Assembly: GCA_021806005.1 (NCBI GenBank)
Contig: JAJZDM010000001.1
Location: 1 to 64,000, forward strand
From: Acidobacteriota bacterium
GTDB taxonomy: Bacteria > Acidobacteriota > Terriglobia > Terriglobales > Acidobacteriaceae
Direction of reading: 5' to 3'
DNA: 64,000 nt
A model generated the notes under the pieces. It was not told the DNA's origin. It made no database searches and saw only the letters and a program-made list of their open reading frames with translations. The first letter of the stretch is position 1. The number at the start of each line of letters is the position of its first letter. The translations under genes and the position numbers were made by a program. Positions 37,396 to 46,688 of the stretch are shown piece after piece.

Positions 37396-37522
37396 GTGAG
37401 GTGGGAGCGGGAAGAAGGTCAGCGGGTGCCGATCGAATTCCTTAGCTGGGTGGAGAGTAATATCGTTTGGATAGGAAATCCGATTTATATGATCCGCAAT
37501 GCGGGATGCAAGGAGCATCGCT

Positions 37523-38623
37523 TTGCCCAAGTCCTCCACCACACGTCTCTACCTGATCCCGGTTCTCTCCAAGGCGCTCGACATCCTGGAGTTGTTTCAG
37601 CACGAAGACCGGCCGATGGCTCTGGAGGCCATTTATGAGCGCACGCGGATCTCGAAGACGACCGTCTATCGCATCCTGAAGACGCTGGTGCACCGTGGCT
37701 ACCTGGCGCATTCGCAGGATGGGTTATACCGTCTGGTGAGCCGTCCGCGCAAAGTGCGGTTTGGTTTTGCGAAGGAGAGCTCTGATATGCCGTTCTCCGA
37801 GGCGGTTGCGGCGAGCCTGCAGTTTGCCGCCGATCAGGCCGGCGTTGACCTGCTGATTCTGGACAATCGGTACGAGGGGGCGACGGCGGTGAAGGTTGCC
37901 GAGGAGTTCATTCGGAGGCGGGTAGACCTGGTGATCGAGTTCCAGATTGATCAGCAGGTGGCTCCGATTATTGCGGACAAGATCAAGGCCGCCGGGATTC
38001 CGTTGATCGCTCTGGATATCCCACATCCCCACGCCACGTACTTTGGAGTGGACAACTACAGGGTGGGTGTGGAAGCCGGAGAACTGCTGGCGCACTACGC
38101 GATCCGGAACTGGGAGCGCAAGGTGGACTGGGTGCTGGGACTGGATATCGAGGAGGCCGGCCCGCTGGTGCAGAGCCGGATTACAGGCGCCTTTCAGGGG
38201 ATTCGGGGTCTATTGCCGGAGGTTCCGGTGGAGTCGTTTGTTCGCATGGATACGCGTGGCATACGCGATTACAGCCGCAAGGCAGTGGCAGATTTTCTCA
38301 ACCGGCACCAGCGAAACAAGCATATTCTGATCGCCGCGGCCACTGACACTGGTGCTCTGGGGGCACTGGAGGCGGTTCGGGAGTTGAAGCGGGAGAAGCA
38401 CGTTCGCCTGGCCGGACAGGACTGCATTCCCGAGGCTGTGGAGGAGATTGTCAAGGCGGGTAGCCCGTGGCTTGGTTCGGTGTCCCATGAGGCGGCCAGC
38501 TATGGTCCCCGGCTGATTCAGCTTGGGCTGGCGATCCTGCGCGGCCAGATGGTGGCGCCCTACAACCACGTAGAGCACAAGCTGGTGACGCGGGAGACGC
38601 TGCAGGCCGACGCTGGGCTGTAA
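37523..38623 (+). CDS. IclR-type HTH fused to a periplasmic-binding-protein sugar domain: rhamnose cluster regulator
   Basis: A 366-residue transcription factor with unusual architecture. Residues about 8-75 are an IclR-like winged helix (VLSKALDILELFQHED, RISKTTVYRILKTLVHRGYL). The rest is a type-1 periplasmic binding protein fold as in LacI/RbsB (VDLVIEFQIDQQVAPIIADK, IPLIALDIPHPHATYFGVDN, AATDTGALGALEAVRE, RLAGQDCIP), where IclR proteins normally have a GAF-like domain. The start is TTG 37523, supported by AAGGAG at 37510-37515; ATG 37499 lacks a ribosome site. Placed between rhaI and the aldolase, it most likely senses rhamnose or a derivative. Confidence 0.87.
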   Translation: MPKSSTTRLYLIPVLSKALDILELFQHEDRPMALEAIYERTRISKTTVYRILKTLVHRGYLAHSQDGLYRLVSRPRKVRFGFAKESSDMPFSEAVAASLQFAADQAGVDLLILDNRYEGATAVKVAEEFIRRRVDLVIEFQIDQQVAPIIADKIKAAGIPLIALDIPHPHATYFGVDNYRVGVEAGELLAHYAIRNWERKVDWVLGLDIEEAGPLVQSRITGAFQGIRGLLPEVPVESFVRMDTRGIRDYSRKAVADFLNRHQRNKHILIAAATDTGALGALEAVRELKREKHVRLAGQDCIPEAVEEIVKAGSPWLGSVSHEAASYGPRLIQLGLAILRGQMVAPYNHVEHKLVTRETLQADAGL

Positions 38624-38773
38624 AGACTAGGGATGTGATGGGCACGGAAAGAGTCGGCTGCCGGGAGAACATGCGTGCGTTGGTTTCTTCTATCGAAATA
38701 ATTGCTCTATTGGTGTTGGATGTGACATGATGATCTGCGAAGCTGAAATCCAGGTTGACGGAAACGGACTGAT

Positions 38774-40975
38774 ATGGCGCTGCGCTTTTTGAAGGACCTC
38801 TGGGATGACAACACCGCCTCGCGGCTTGATGAGCCGGAGCTGTTGCGGTACCGCTCCAATCTGCTGGGCGCGGATCTACGGATTACGAACTTCGGGGGTG
38901 GCAACACCAGCTCCAAGATCCGTGAGAACGATCCGCTGACCGGTGAGTCCTGCGAGGTGCTGTGGGTAAAGGGGAGCGGTGGTGACCTGGGCAGCATTGA
39001 GCGGAAGGGATTCGCCACGCTGTATCTGGATCGGGTGCGCGCCCTGAAGCAGCAGTATCAGGGGGTGGCGCAGGAAGACGCGATGGTGTTGAAGTATCCG
39101 CTGTGCGCCTTTGGCGGCAACCCGGTAGCGGCGTCGATCGATACGCCCCTGCACGCGTTTCTTCCCTTTGCGCATGTGGATCACCTCCATCCGGACTGGG
39201 GAATTGCCATGGCGGCGGCGGCCAACGGCCGGGCGAAGATGGAAGAGTTCAACGCAAAGTTCGGGCACCGGCTGGTATGGCTGCCTTGGCAGCGGCCGGG
39301 CTTTGAGCTGGCGATGATGATGCTTCAAGTGGTCGAGGCGAATCCTGGCTGCAACGGCATCGTGCTGGGTGGTCATGGTCTGTTCACATGGGGAGAGACG
39401 CAGCGCGAATCCTACCTGAACACGATCACGATCATTGATCAGCTGGGGCAGTTTGTGCAGGCCCACGAGGAGAGCCGAAGGGGTCCGGTCTTTGGCGGGG
39501 CTGTGGTGCAGCCGCGGGCTGATCGCAGGGATCGGGCACTGGATGCGATGCCGCACCTGCGCGGTCTGGTGAGCGGGAAGAAGAGGTTGATCGGGAGTTT
39601 TACCGATCTTCCCGAGGTGCAGGAGTTCATCAACAGCAGGGATGCCAAGGCGCTGTCTCACCTGGGCACGAGCTGTCCGGATCACTTTATCCGCACCAAG
39701 ATTCGTCCGCTGTTCGTGGAGGTGGATGGAGAGGCTGCTCCGGATGCGGTGAAGACCGCGCTGGACCGTGCGATGGAGAACTATCGCAAGGAGTATGCAG
39801 GGTACTACCAGAAGCATGCGCTGCAGGATTCGCCGGCGATGCGCGATCCTAACCCGACTGTGGTGTTGATTCCGGGTATTGGTATGTTCTCCTTTGGCAA
39901 GAACAAGACCGAGTCGCGTATCACGGGCGAGTTTTACCGCAACGCGATCCAGGTGATGAAGGGCGCGACGGCGCTGGCGGGTGAAGGCGGCGTGGCGGCC
40001 GCGGAGCTTCCGCAGGCCGGACCTGCGGCCCGGTCCGAGGAGTTTCCGGTCCATGCAAACTATGTGGCGCTGCCGGCCGCGGAGGCCTTCCGCATCGAGT
40101 ACTGGGCCCTGGAAGAGGCCAAGATCCGCCGCCAGCCGCCAGAGAAGGAGTTGAGTCGCCAGATTGCGCTGATTGTAGGCGGAGCCAGCGGCATCGGACG
40201 CGCCGTGGCGCTGCTGGCGAGCGAGCGTGGAGCCCACGTGGTGATCGCCGACCGCGACCGGGAGGGAGCGGAGGAGACGGCCAGGCAGGCGCAGGCTATT
40301 GTGGGGCGAGAGGCGGTGACGGTTGCCGCCATCGACATACGCAACCGGGAGTCGATTCGCGCAGCCATCCGCGAGACGATTGCGGCCTTTGGCGGGCTCG
40401 ACATTCTGGTGAATACCGCGGCTATCTTTCCGGCGCCGCCGGATGGGGTGGTGAGCGATGCGATGTGGGGCACGACGCTGGAGCTGAACGTCACGGCGAA
40501 CTTTCTGCTGGTGGAGGAGGCGGCGAAGATCTTCGCCGGGCAGGAGCTGGAGTCCAGTGTGGTGCTGACCAGTTCGGCCAATGCGGTGGTGCCGAAGCGG
40601 GGCAGCGAGGCCTATGACGTGAGCAAAGCGGCGTTGAGCCATCTGGTGCGCGAACTGGCCGTCTCACTGAGTCCGGGAGTGCGGGTGAACGGGATCCATC
40701 CGGCGACGGTGGTGAAGGGTTCGACGATGTTCCCGCGGGACCGCGTGATTGCCTCCTTGACCAAGTACAAGCTCGAGTTCAGGCCGGAGAGCACCGACGA
40801 GGAGTTGCGCACGCAGTTAGCGGAGTTCTACGCGTGCCGAACGCTGACGCATCAGCCGATTGAGCCGGATGATTGCGCGCAGGCGATTCTCTTTCTGGCG
40901 GGACCGAAGGCGCGCTGCACCAGTGGTCATCTGATTCCCGTGGATGGCGGACTACCCGAGGCGTTCCTGCGGTGA
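38774..40975 (+). CDS. rhaEW: bifunctional rhamnulose-1-phosphate aldolase / L-lactaldehyde dehydrogenase
   Basis: A 733-residue fusion. Residues 1 to about 430 are a class-II aldolase/adducin domain (RITNFGGGNTSSKI, VLWVKGSGGDLG, HAFLPFAHVDHLHPDW, GHGLFTWGE) that cleaves rhamnulose-1-phosphate to DHAP and L-lactaldehyde. From about 455 on is a short-chain dehydrogenase (ALIVGGASGIGRAVALLASE NAD site; YDVSKAALSHL catalytic Tyr-x3-Lys) that oxidises the lactaldehyde. This matches the RhaEW (YuxG) protein of Bacillus. The last base of the CGG codon and the stop overlap the kinase start (GTGA). Confidence 0.93.
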   Translation: MALRFLKDLWDDNTASRLDEPELLRYRSNLLGADLRITNFGGGNTSSKIRENDPLTGESCEVLWVKGSGGDLGSIERKGFATLYLDRVRALKQQYQGVAQEDAMVLKYPLCAFGGNPVAASIDTPLHAFLPFAHVDHLHPDWGIAMAAAANGRAKMEEFNAKFGHRLVWLPWQRPGFELAMMMLQVVEANPGCNGIVLGGHGLFTWGETQRESYLNTITIIDQLGQFVQAHEESRRGPVFGGAVVQPRADRRDRALDAMPHLRGLVSGKKRLIGSFTDLPEVQEFINSRDAKALSHLGTSCPDHFIRTKIRPLFVEVDGEAAPDAVKTALDRAMENYRKEYAGYYQKHALQDSPAMRDPNPTVVLIPGIGMFSFGKNKTESRITGEFYRNAIQVMKGATALAGEGGVAAAELPQAGPAARSEEFPVHANYVALPAAEAFRIEYWALEEAKIRRQPPEKELSRQIALIVGGASGIGRAVALLASERGAHVVIADRDREGAEETARQAQAIVGREAVTVAAIDIRNRESIRAAIRETIAAFGGLDILVNTAAIFPAPPDGVVSDAMWGTTLELNVTANFLLVEEAAKIFAGQELESSVVLTSSANAVVPKRGSEAYDVSKAALSHLVRELAVSLSPGVRVNGIHPATVVKGSTMFPRDRVIASLTKYKLEFRPESTDEELRTQLAEFYACRTLTHQPIEPDDCAQAILFLAGPKARCTSGHLIPVDGGLPEAFLR

Positions 40976-42408
40976 GAGTGGGCCCTGGGCTGGTGGGGAT
41001 CGATCTCGGTGCGGAGAGCTGCCGCGTCTCGCTGCTGCAATGGCAGGCAGGGGTACCGGTGATTCGCATGGTGCATCGTTTTGCGAATCGGCCGGTGCAG
41101 CGGGGCGAAGGACTGTACTGGGACCTGGAGCGCATCCTTGGGGAGTTGGAGCAGGGGCTGCGTCGGTGCGCGGAACTGGCGCAGGAGGGCATAGCCTCGA
41201 TTGGAGTTACTGGCTGGGCGGTGGACTATGTACGCCTGGACGCCAAGGGACGGCCATGGGCACAGCCCTTCTGCTATCGCGACCCACGAGCGGGAAGGGC
41301 GATGGAAGAGGTGCATCGGCGCATCTCCGCGGAGCGGTTGTACGCGATCACCGGGGTGCAGGTTCAGCCGATCAACACCGTCTATCAACTCTATGCGGAC
41401 AAGAGGAGCGGCACTCCCGTGGGGATGCCCTGGGTGAATCTGCCGGAGTATGTTCTGCACTGGCTGGGAGCTCCGCGAATTGCCGAAGTGACGAATGCGT
41501 CCCATACGGCATTGATGGAGTCTGTGACGGGGCGGTGGGAGGGAGAGATCTTTGCTGCTCTGGGGCTGGATGCTGCGGAGGCCCCGGAGGTGGTGGAGAC
41601 AGGCGCCGTGCTGGGAACGATGAAGCATCCACTGAGCGCACTGCCGGCGTTCCGGCAGACGCAGCTTGTGGCAACGGCCTGCCACGATACGGCGGCAGCG
41701 ATTGCGGGCATCGATGCGGCGGATGCCGACTGGGCGTACATCAGTTCGGGGACCTGGTCGCTGGTGGGTACGCGGCTGCCTGCGCCGCACAAGACGCGGG
41801 AGGCGTGCGACAGGGGCTTTACCAATTTACGGGCGGCAACGGGAGATACACTCTTTCATCGTGGCATGGTGGGCATGTGGCTGCTGCGGCAGTGCATGGA
41901 CGTGTGGGAGCAGGCGGGCCCCTATCCGCTGGAAGATCTGATGGATGGGGCGCGAAGGCAGCCTGCGCCAGAGTGCGTGCTGGATCTGGATGATCCGGAT
42001 CTGCTGCTGCCGGGCAAGATGCCAGAGCGCATCAATCTGCAACTGGAGGCGCGTGGGGCGGCTCCGTTGGCTGCCGACAGAGAGGCGGCTCCGGCCTATG
42101 CCAGCCTGATCTTCCATAGTCTGGCCCAGCGCTATGCGGCCCTGCTGGGAGACCTGCGCAGCATGAGCGGCAAGGGGCTGAGCCGTATCTGTGTGGTGGG
42201 CGGGGGCAGCCGCAACGAACTACTGAATGAACTGACGGCCTCGGCATGCGGAGTTCCGGTGGAGCGCTGCTCCGCCGAGAGTTCATCGCTGGGAAACTTC
42301 GCTGTGCTGTGGGCGCGGCTGGAGCATCCCGGAGGGGCTCTCGACCCGGAGCTGCTGAGGAGTCTGGCCGGCGGACTGCAGCGGAGGGACGCGGTCGCGG
42401 CGCTGTAA
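40972..42408 (+). CDS. rhaB: rhamnulokinase
   Basis: Phosphorylates L-rhamnulose with ATP. A 478-residue FGGY-type sugar kinase. LVGIDLGAESCRVSLLQW is the phosphate-1 motif, GVTGWAVDYVRLDAKGRP and RDPRAGRAMEEVHRRI are rhamnulokinase-like, HDTAAAIAGIDAADADWAYI, SSGTWSLVGTR holds the phosphate-2 region and VVGGGSRNELLNELTA the adenosine motif. GTG 40972 overlaps the aldolase stop by four bases (GTG 40978 is also possible). It is the last gene of the rhamnose cluster; no transporter is encoded nearby. Confidence 0.93.
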   Translation: MRVGPGLVGIDLGAESCRVSLLQWQAGVPVIRMVHRFANRPVQRGEGLYWDLERILGELEQGLRRCAELAQEGIASIGVTGWAVDYVRLDAKGRPWAQPFCYRDPRAGRAMEEVHRRISAERLYAITGVQVQPINTVYQLYADKRSGTPVGMPWVNLPEYVLHWLGAPRIAEVTNASHTALMESVTGRWEGEIFAALGLDAAEAPEVVETGAVLGTMKHPLSALPAFRQTQLVATACHDTAAAIAGIDAADADWAYISSGTWSLVGTRLPAPHKTREACDRGFTNLRAATGDTLFHRGMVGMWLLRQCMDVWEQAGPYPLEDLMDGARRQPAPECVLDLDDPDLLLPGKMPERINLQLEARGAAPLAADREAAPAYASLIFHSLAQRYAALLGDLRSMSGKGLSRICVVGGGSRNELLNELTASACGVPVERCSAESSSLGNFAVLWARLEHPGGALDPELLRSLAGGLQRRDAVAAL

Positions 42409-42524
42409 ACGGGAGGCGGGTGGGACGCACCGGGAGCGACTGACTCAGCGGGACGCAGCCGGCGTACCCCGAGACGAAGGTGTTGCCTGTGGTTCATCCC
42501 GCTTTGTCGCGGTAAGCTCAAAGA

Positions 42525-43676
42525 GTGCCTCTGCCTTCAAAGTTCTCTGAGTTTTTTGGCAATCAGCCTGTGGTGGATAACCTGCGCGCAGCCATCGCCG
42601 CAGGGCGCCTGCCGCATTCGCTGATTCTGCTGGGTCCGCGCGGAGCGGGGAAGTACAGCCTGGCGCTGCTGCTCGCCATGGCGCTGGAGTGTGAAGCGCA
42701 GCCGCGCGAGACCGCCAGCAGCGGGACGCACGCCGGCCAACCACTCGCCGGGTTCTGCGGTTGCTGCCGCAACTGTACCCGCATCGCCGAGGCCGCTGAT
42801 CTTGAAGCAAAGATCGAAGAGTCCGTTGCGGCCCGCGAGGAGATGCGCGAGGTGGACAAGAAGGATACGCGCGTGATGGTGCAGACGCATCCGGATGTGC
42901 TGATTCTGCCCCCCGATCCGCCGCAGTTGCTCATCAAGCTGGGACAGGTCCGGACTCTCATCCAGCGTGCTCAGTACATGCCTACCGAGGCCCGCGCCAA
43001 GGTCTTTCTGCTCACCTCGCCGGCTCTGATGAAGGAGGCTGCCAACTCCCTTCTGAAGGTGCTGGAGGAGCCTCCGGCTTATGTGCATATTGTGCTGTTG
43101 GCCGAGAACCTGGGAGAGTTGTTGCCCACGATCCGTTCGCGATGTGCGGTGGGGCATCTGGGAGCTTTGCCGGTGGAGGAGATTGCAGCGCTGCTGGCCG
43201 AGCGGCGTCCGCAGCTTGGCCAGGCGGAGCGCGAGCTTACGGCGAGGCTGAGCGAGGGGGCGGTGGGCCGTGCCCTGGGCTTCCAACTGGCTGAGTATGC
43301 CGCGGCCCGCACCGATGCTCTCACAATGCTCCACGCGGCGGAACACGCCGGGGGAGTGGAGGATCACTCCGCGCTTTTCCGCATGACGGAGACCTATCGT
43401 GCCGGTGCGGAGGGGCAGAGCAAGACGACGGCATTGCTCCGCGCGCTCTCCAGTTTGCTGGAAGACATGCTGATGCTGCAGGCCGGGGTGCCGGATCGTG
43501 TTCGCAACATCGACAAGCGCGCCGAGTTGCAGCGGCTGGCCGATACGTTCACCTTCGGCTGGATCGAGGGAGCGGTACGAGCCATGGATGCCGTACAGAA
43601 GGGTATGCGTCGAAACCTTCTTCGCTCCCTCAGTCTGGATGCCATGGCGGTTGAACTGGAGGCCAGCCGGCGCTAG
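42525..43676 (+). CDS. holB: DNA polymerase III delta' subunit
   Basis: A clamp-loader subunit, 383 residues, starting at GTG 42525. FSEFFGNQPVVDNLRAAIAA and LILLGPRGAGKYSLALLLAM (P-loop) open the AAA+ domain. The zinc module Cys residues are visible in FCGCCRNCTRI. SLLKVLEEPPAYVHIVLLAE and LLPTIRSRC (SRC motif) are signatures. An acidic/basic stretch of about 30 residues (AKIEESVAAREEMREVDKKD) is inserted after the zinc module. tmk, often its neighbour, lies 13 kb away. Confidence 0.88.
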   Translation: MPLPSKFSEFFGNQPVVDNLRAAIAAGRLPHSLILLGPRGAGKYSLALLLAMALECEAQPRETASSGTHAGQPLAGFCGCCRNCTRIAEAADLEAKIEESVAAREEMREVDKKDTRVMVQTHPDVLILPPDPPQLLIKLGQVRTLIQRAQYMPTEARAKVFLLTSPALMKEAANSLLKVLEEPPAYVHIVLLAENLGELLPTIRSRCAVGHLGALPVEEIAALLAERRPQLGQAERELTARLSEGAVGRALGFQLAEYAAARTDALTMLHAAEHAGGVEDHSALFRMTETYRAGAEGQSKTTALLRALSSLLEDMLMLQAGVPDRVRNIDKRAELQRLADTFTFGWIEGAVRAMDAVQKGMRRNLLRSLSLDAMAVELEASRR

Positions 43677-44136
43677 GTGTTTGTTGGAAAAGCGCCGAAG
43701 CAAAGAGCGAGGCGCTGCAAGTTGCGTCACAGCAGACGGACGTCCGCAAGGGCCAGGGAAAGCTTCCTGGTTCAAACGGTGTTTTCAACAGATTCTTGGA
43801 ACAGAAGCGGATCTGCTGCGCCTGGAGCGAGGGGAGCAAGACAGCTTTTCCACAAGAATGAGTCCCTCGGAGGGTGTCCGAGGGTGCTGCGAGCCTGGTT
43901 CTGCACCCCGGGATCCAATGCCGGGCCGCAGGGTGCGAACCAGGTGCACCGAACAACCCTTTTGCTTCATCTCATCATCAAACAACTGCATAGTTATGAC
44001 GGGATGTGACCGGACAGCCGCTGTACGAAGCCGGGTCCGGTAATTCGCTGCTCAACTCTGATACGGATGCATGGACGGACGGATGGAGTGGCTTCTTCGA
44101 GGTTGCCCCCTCGCTGTGCTCAAAGGAGTTTCCGCA
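43677..44136. ncRNA. 460-nt gap with strong stem-loops, candidate small RNA or leader
   Basis: No protein is recognised. CCTGGTTC-T-GCACCC (43894-43908) pairs with GGGTGCGAACCAGG (43931-43944), 14 bp with one bulge. Just before it CCCTCGG/CCGAGGG forms a 7-bp hairpin (43864-43884), and CAGGGAAAGCTTCCTG is at about 43754. This could be the 5' leader of the Hfq-like gene, a holB 3' element or an independent RNA. Confidence 0.35.
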
Positions 44137-44544
44137 GTGCCTGTAAAGAGAGCGTTCATGGAGAGTAGAACCGCATTACGCAGTGACGACAACACCTTCA
44201 ATGGAACGCGGAAGCTGGTGCGTCCACGCCTGCCGACCTTGGAGCATCGCCGCGATCTGGCGCACATGGAAGATCCTCTGACGCATGCGATGATCTCTGA
44301 TAGCCATGGATCGCCAGAGAGTTCGCACGCTGAGGCGTTCTACTTCCAGAAGCAGATGCTGCAGCAGACGGAGATGACGATTCTTCTGGAAGATGGCGAA
44401 CAGATTCAGGGCGTGATCCAGTGGTATGACAAATGCACGCTGAAGCTGCGCGCGGGGCGCAGCCGGGTTCTGGTATACAAATCCGCCATCAAGTATCTTT
44501 ACAAGACCAGCGATGCCCAGAACGCACCCAGTGTGATGAAGTAA
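44137..44544 (+). CDS. hfq: Hfq-like Sm-fold RNA-binding protein with N-terminal extension
   Basis: A 135-residue protein. The C-terminal half (64-126) is an Sm domain: EAFYFQKQMLQQTEMTILLE (helix and first strands), GEQIQGVIQWYDKCTLKLRA (Sm1) and VLVYKSAIKYLYK (Sm2, where Hfq has YKHAIS; the His is replaced by Ser). About 63 N-terminal residues, basic and Ser-rich, have no counterpart in ordinary Hfq. The start GTG 44137 has AAGGAG at 44123-44128; ATG 44158 is internal. It probably forms a hexamer binding small RNAs. Confidence 0.78.
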   Translation: MPVKRAFMESRTALRSDDNTFNGTRKLVRPRLPTLEHRRDLAHMEDPLTHAMISDSHGSPESSHAEAFYFQKQMLQQTEMTILLEDGEQIQGVIQWYDKCTLKLRAGRSRVLVYKSAIKYLYKTSDAQNAPSVMK

Positions 44545-44584
44545 AGGGGCGGCTTTAAAGAGGGCGCAAGCTCATGCGTTGCGG

Positions 44585-44604
44585 CACGCCCTCCGGGCGT
44601 GTTT
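44585..44604 (+). terminator. weak intrinsic terminator after the Hfq-like gene
   Basis: CACGCCC and GGGCGTG form a 7-bp GC stem with a three-base loop, followed by TTT-CTCCT. The T-run is short, so termination may be partial. It lies 40 bases after the stop codon. The rest of 44545-44774 shows nothing else. Confidence 0.45.
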
Positions 44605-44774
44605 CTCCTGCAGAGCCATCTCGCAGACCTTCTTCCTGTGCTGCCGGAGGGTGAACCTCTGTTTCATGAGTTTGTGGAAGATAGCGCGCGGTGAATGAAC
44701 CCACCAGCCCCCAGAGCGCGGGTCCGGTCGCTGTTACGCAACCTGCGGCGATTCGGAGTCTTTTGGATCAACTC

Positions 44775-45845
44775 CTAGGAGCGGGTGGCCTTCTCCAGGC
44801 GGTCGCGGATGGCATCACCGATTCCGCCGGAGGGGGGCAGCGGACAGAGGATGGTCTGGACATGGAGATCATCCAGGGCGCGAAGGCCGGCGAAGAGGCC
44901 GGCGGCGAGTGTCTCCGGTTCATCCCAGCGGCCCCAGCGCACCACGGCCACACCTGGCCGCGGGCCGCAGCCTTCCGGTAGATTCCAGTCGTTGGGCAGA
45001 AGGACTCCGACCGGTTGGGAGGGGCTTTTGGCGGGGTCTGCGGTTTGGGTCTTAGCCTCCTGCAGGGCGGTGCACAGGGCCTGGATCGAGCCCTCAACCA
45101 GTTCGAGGCGCGCCAGCGGAGCGTAATGCCGAATTCCAACTCCGGGCGAGGGTAGGGACGATGGCTCCTGTGGGAGTTCACTGGAGGAAGGGATGAATCT
45201 TTCCACGGCGATGCCGGTAGCCGAGAGTAATTGCTCTGGTGTGACTGCGCCGGGGCGATAGAGCCGCATCGGGGTCCGGGTAGGGTCGAGCACAGTGGAT
45301 TCGACCCCGATGGTGGTGGGACCGGCGTCCAGTACGGCGTCGATCCGGCCGTCCAGGTCGGCCAGGACATGCACGGCCGTGGTTGGGCTGGTGTGTCCGA
45401 ACCGGTTGGCGCTGGGCGCGGCGATGGGTAGAGCGACGGCGGCCAGGAGCGCCCGGGCGGCCGGATGCTGCGGAATCCTGACGCCTACCAACTCCCGGCC
45501 CGCGGTCACGGCGTCTGGAATGGCTGGATGCCGCGGCAGCAGGAGGGTCAAAGGCCCCGGCCAAAACGCGGTGATCAGGGCCTGAATCCGTGTCGAAAGT
45601 GAGGAAGGAATCAGAGCCACCTGCCCAAGTTGCTCGGGTGAGGCCAGATGCACGATGAGCGGGTCCCAGGCCGGCCTCTGTTTGGCGGCGAAGATTCCGG
45701 CGACAGCCTGGGAGGACAGAGCGTTGGCCCCCAGGCCGTAGACGGTCTCGGTGGCGAAGGCCACGAGTCTTCCCTCGCGCAGCAGGGCCGCGGCACGGTG
45801 AAGCTCCTCAGGGGTAGAGGCGTGGAGGTGGAGAGTTCTGAGCAT
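44775..45845 (-). CDS. L-threonylcarbamoyladenylate synthase, Sua5 type
   Basis: Makes threonylcarbamoyl-AMP for the t6A modification at tRNA position 37. The protein is 356 residues from MLRTLHLHAS (ATG 45845). The YrdC domain is at residues 10-190: FATETVYGLGANALS, IFAAKQRPAWDPLIVHL, FWPGPLTLLLP, VGVRIPQHPAARALL, SANRFGHTSPTTA. A linker leads to the C-terminal Sua5 domain (about 220-355; SPGVGIRHYAPLARLELVEG). The two-domain form is Sua5, not the shorter TsaC. Confidence 0.92.
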   Translation of the reverse strand: MLRTLHLHASTPEELHRAAALLREGRLVAFATETVYGLGANALSSQAVAGIFAAKQRPAWDPLIVHLASPEQLGQVALIPSSLSTRIQALITAFWPGPLTLLLPRHPAIPDAVTAGRELVGVRIPQHPAARALLAAVALPIAAPSANRFGHTSPTTAVHVLADLDGRIDAVLDAGPTTIGVESTVLDPTRTPMRLYRPGAVTPEQLLSATGIAVERFIPSSSELPQEPSSLPSPGVGIRHYAPLARLELVEGSIQALCTALQEAKTQTADPAKSPSQPVGVLLPNDWNLPEGCGPRPGVAVVRWGRWDEPETLAAGLFAGLRALDDLHVQTILCPLPPSGGIGDAIRDRLEKATRS

Positions 45846-45929
45846 AGACGACTCTCTCATCCTAGCGAATTCTGACCGACGGACGACGGATGACCAGCGG
45901 AAGGTTACGGAAGGACGTATACTTTGCGC

Positions 45930-46538
45930 ATGCGGGCTGCGGAGATCGAGCTGAAGTTTTCGGTGCCGGATGTGGAGACGCTTCGGTCAGGAGCGCAGCG
46001 GCTTGGTTTCAGGCTGGTGACGGACAGAACCTTCGAGAGCAACACCCTGTATGACACGGACGATCGCAGACTTCGTTCCCGGAGGCAGATTCTGCGCATT
46101 CGGCACTATGGGGCGCGCTGCACGGTGACCCATAAACGGGTGGCGGATGGAGATACGGGCGACGTCCACTACAAAACGAGAATTGAGACCGAGAGTGTGG
46201 TGGAGGATGGGGATGCCATGGCTGAGATCTTTCTTCAGCTAGGGTACAGTCCGGTGTTTCGTTATGAGAAGTTCCGCACGGAATGGGAGTGGGAGGCCGG
46301 CCATCTGGTTCTGGATGAGACTCCGATCGGGATATGGGCAGAGCTGGAGGGTCCACCGGCATGGATCGAGAGGGTGCTGCAGGATCTCCAGATAGGCAGG
46401 GAGCGGTGCAGTACGCAGAGCTATGGAGCGATGTTCCTGCGCTGGAAGGAAGAGACGGGAAGCTCTGTGGAAAACCTTGTCTTTGACGAGATCGGGGCGT
46501 GGGCTGAAGCGGAAAATCTCTCGGTAGCGGCGCGCTAA
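45930..46538 (+). CDS. CYTH-domain protein (class IV adenylate cyclase-like)
   Basis: A 202-residue triphosphate tunnel enzyme. The hallmark ExExK is EIELKF near the N-terminus. Further tunnel residues are in ILRIRHYG, TVTHKR, KTRIETES, KFRTEWEW, VLDETPIGIWAELEGP. Members act as adenylate cyclases, thiamine triphosphatases or inorganic triphosphatases; the sequence alone does not decide which. The start ATG 45930 places the ExExK at residues 6-10; TTG 45924 is two codons earlier. It is divergent from the Sua5 gene. Confidence 0.88.
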   Translation: MRAAEIELKFSVPDVETLRSGAQRLGFRLVTDRTFESNTLYDTDDRRLRSRRQILRIRHYGARCTVTHKRVADGDTGDVHYKTRIETESVVEDGDAMAEIFLQLGYSPVFRYEKFRTEWEWEAGHLVLDETPIGIWAELEGPPAWIERVLQDLQIGRERCSTQSYGAMFLRWKEETGSSVENLVFDEIGAWAEAENLSVAAR

Positions 46539-46688
46539 AGGATTTTCGTCTGAGTGTAGAGGGACGCCTCGACCTCGATGGGCGTTGGTCCAAAATGAAG
46601 ATGTGGTTGCAGGGGCTGCTGCTGGGGTGCCTCTGGCTGAAGAACGGACGGACGGCGGACTGGTTACCCGTTTCGGAGGGTGCCAGCT

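Noticed and set aside
38876-40642. 588-codon open frame on the minus strand
   Set aside because: It lies wholly antisense to the rhamnulose-phosphate aldolase/dehydrogenase gene, is Arg/His/Gln-rich and matches no family; typical of GC-rich DNA.
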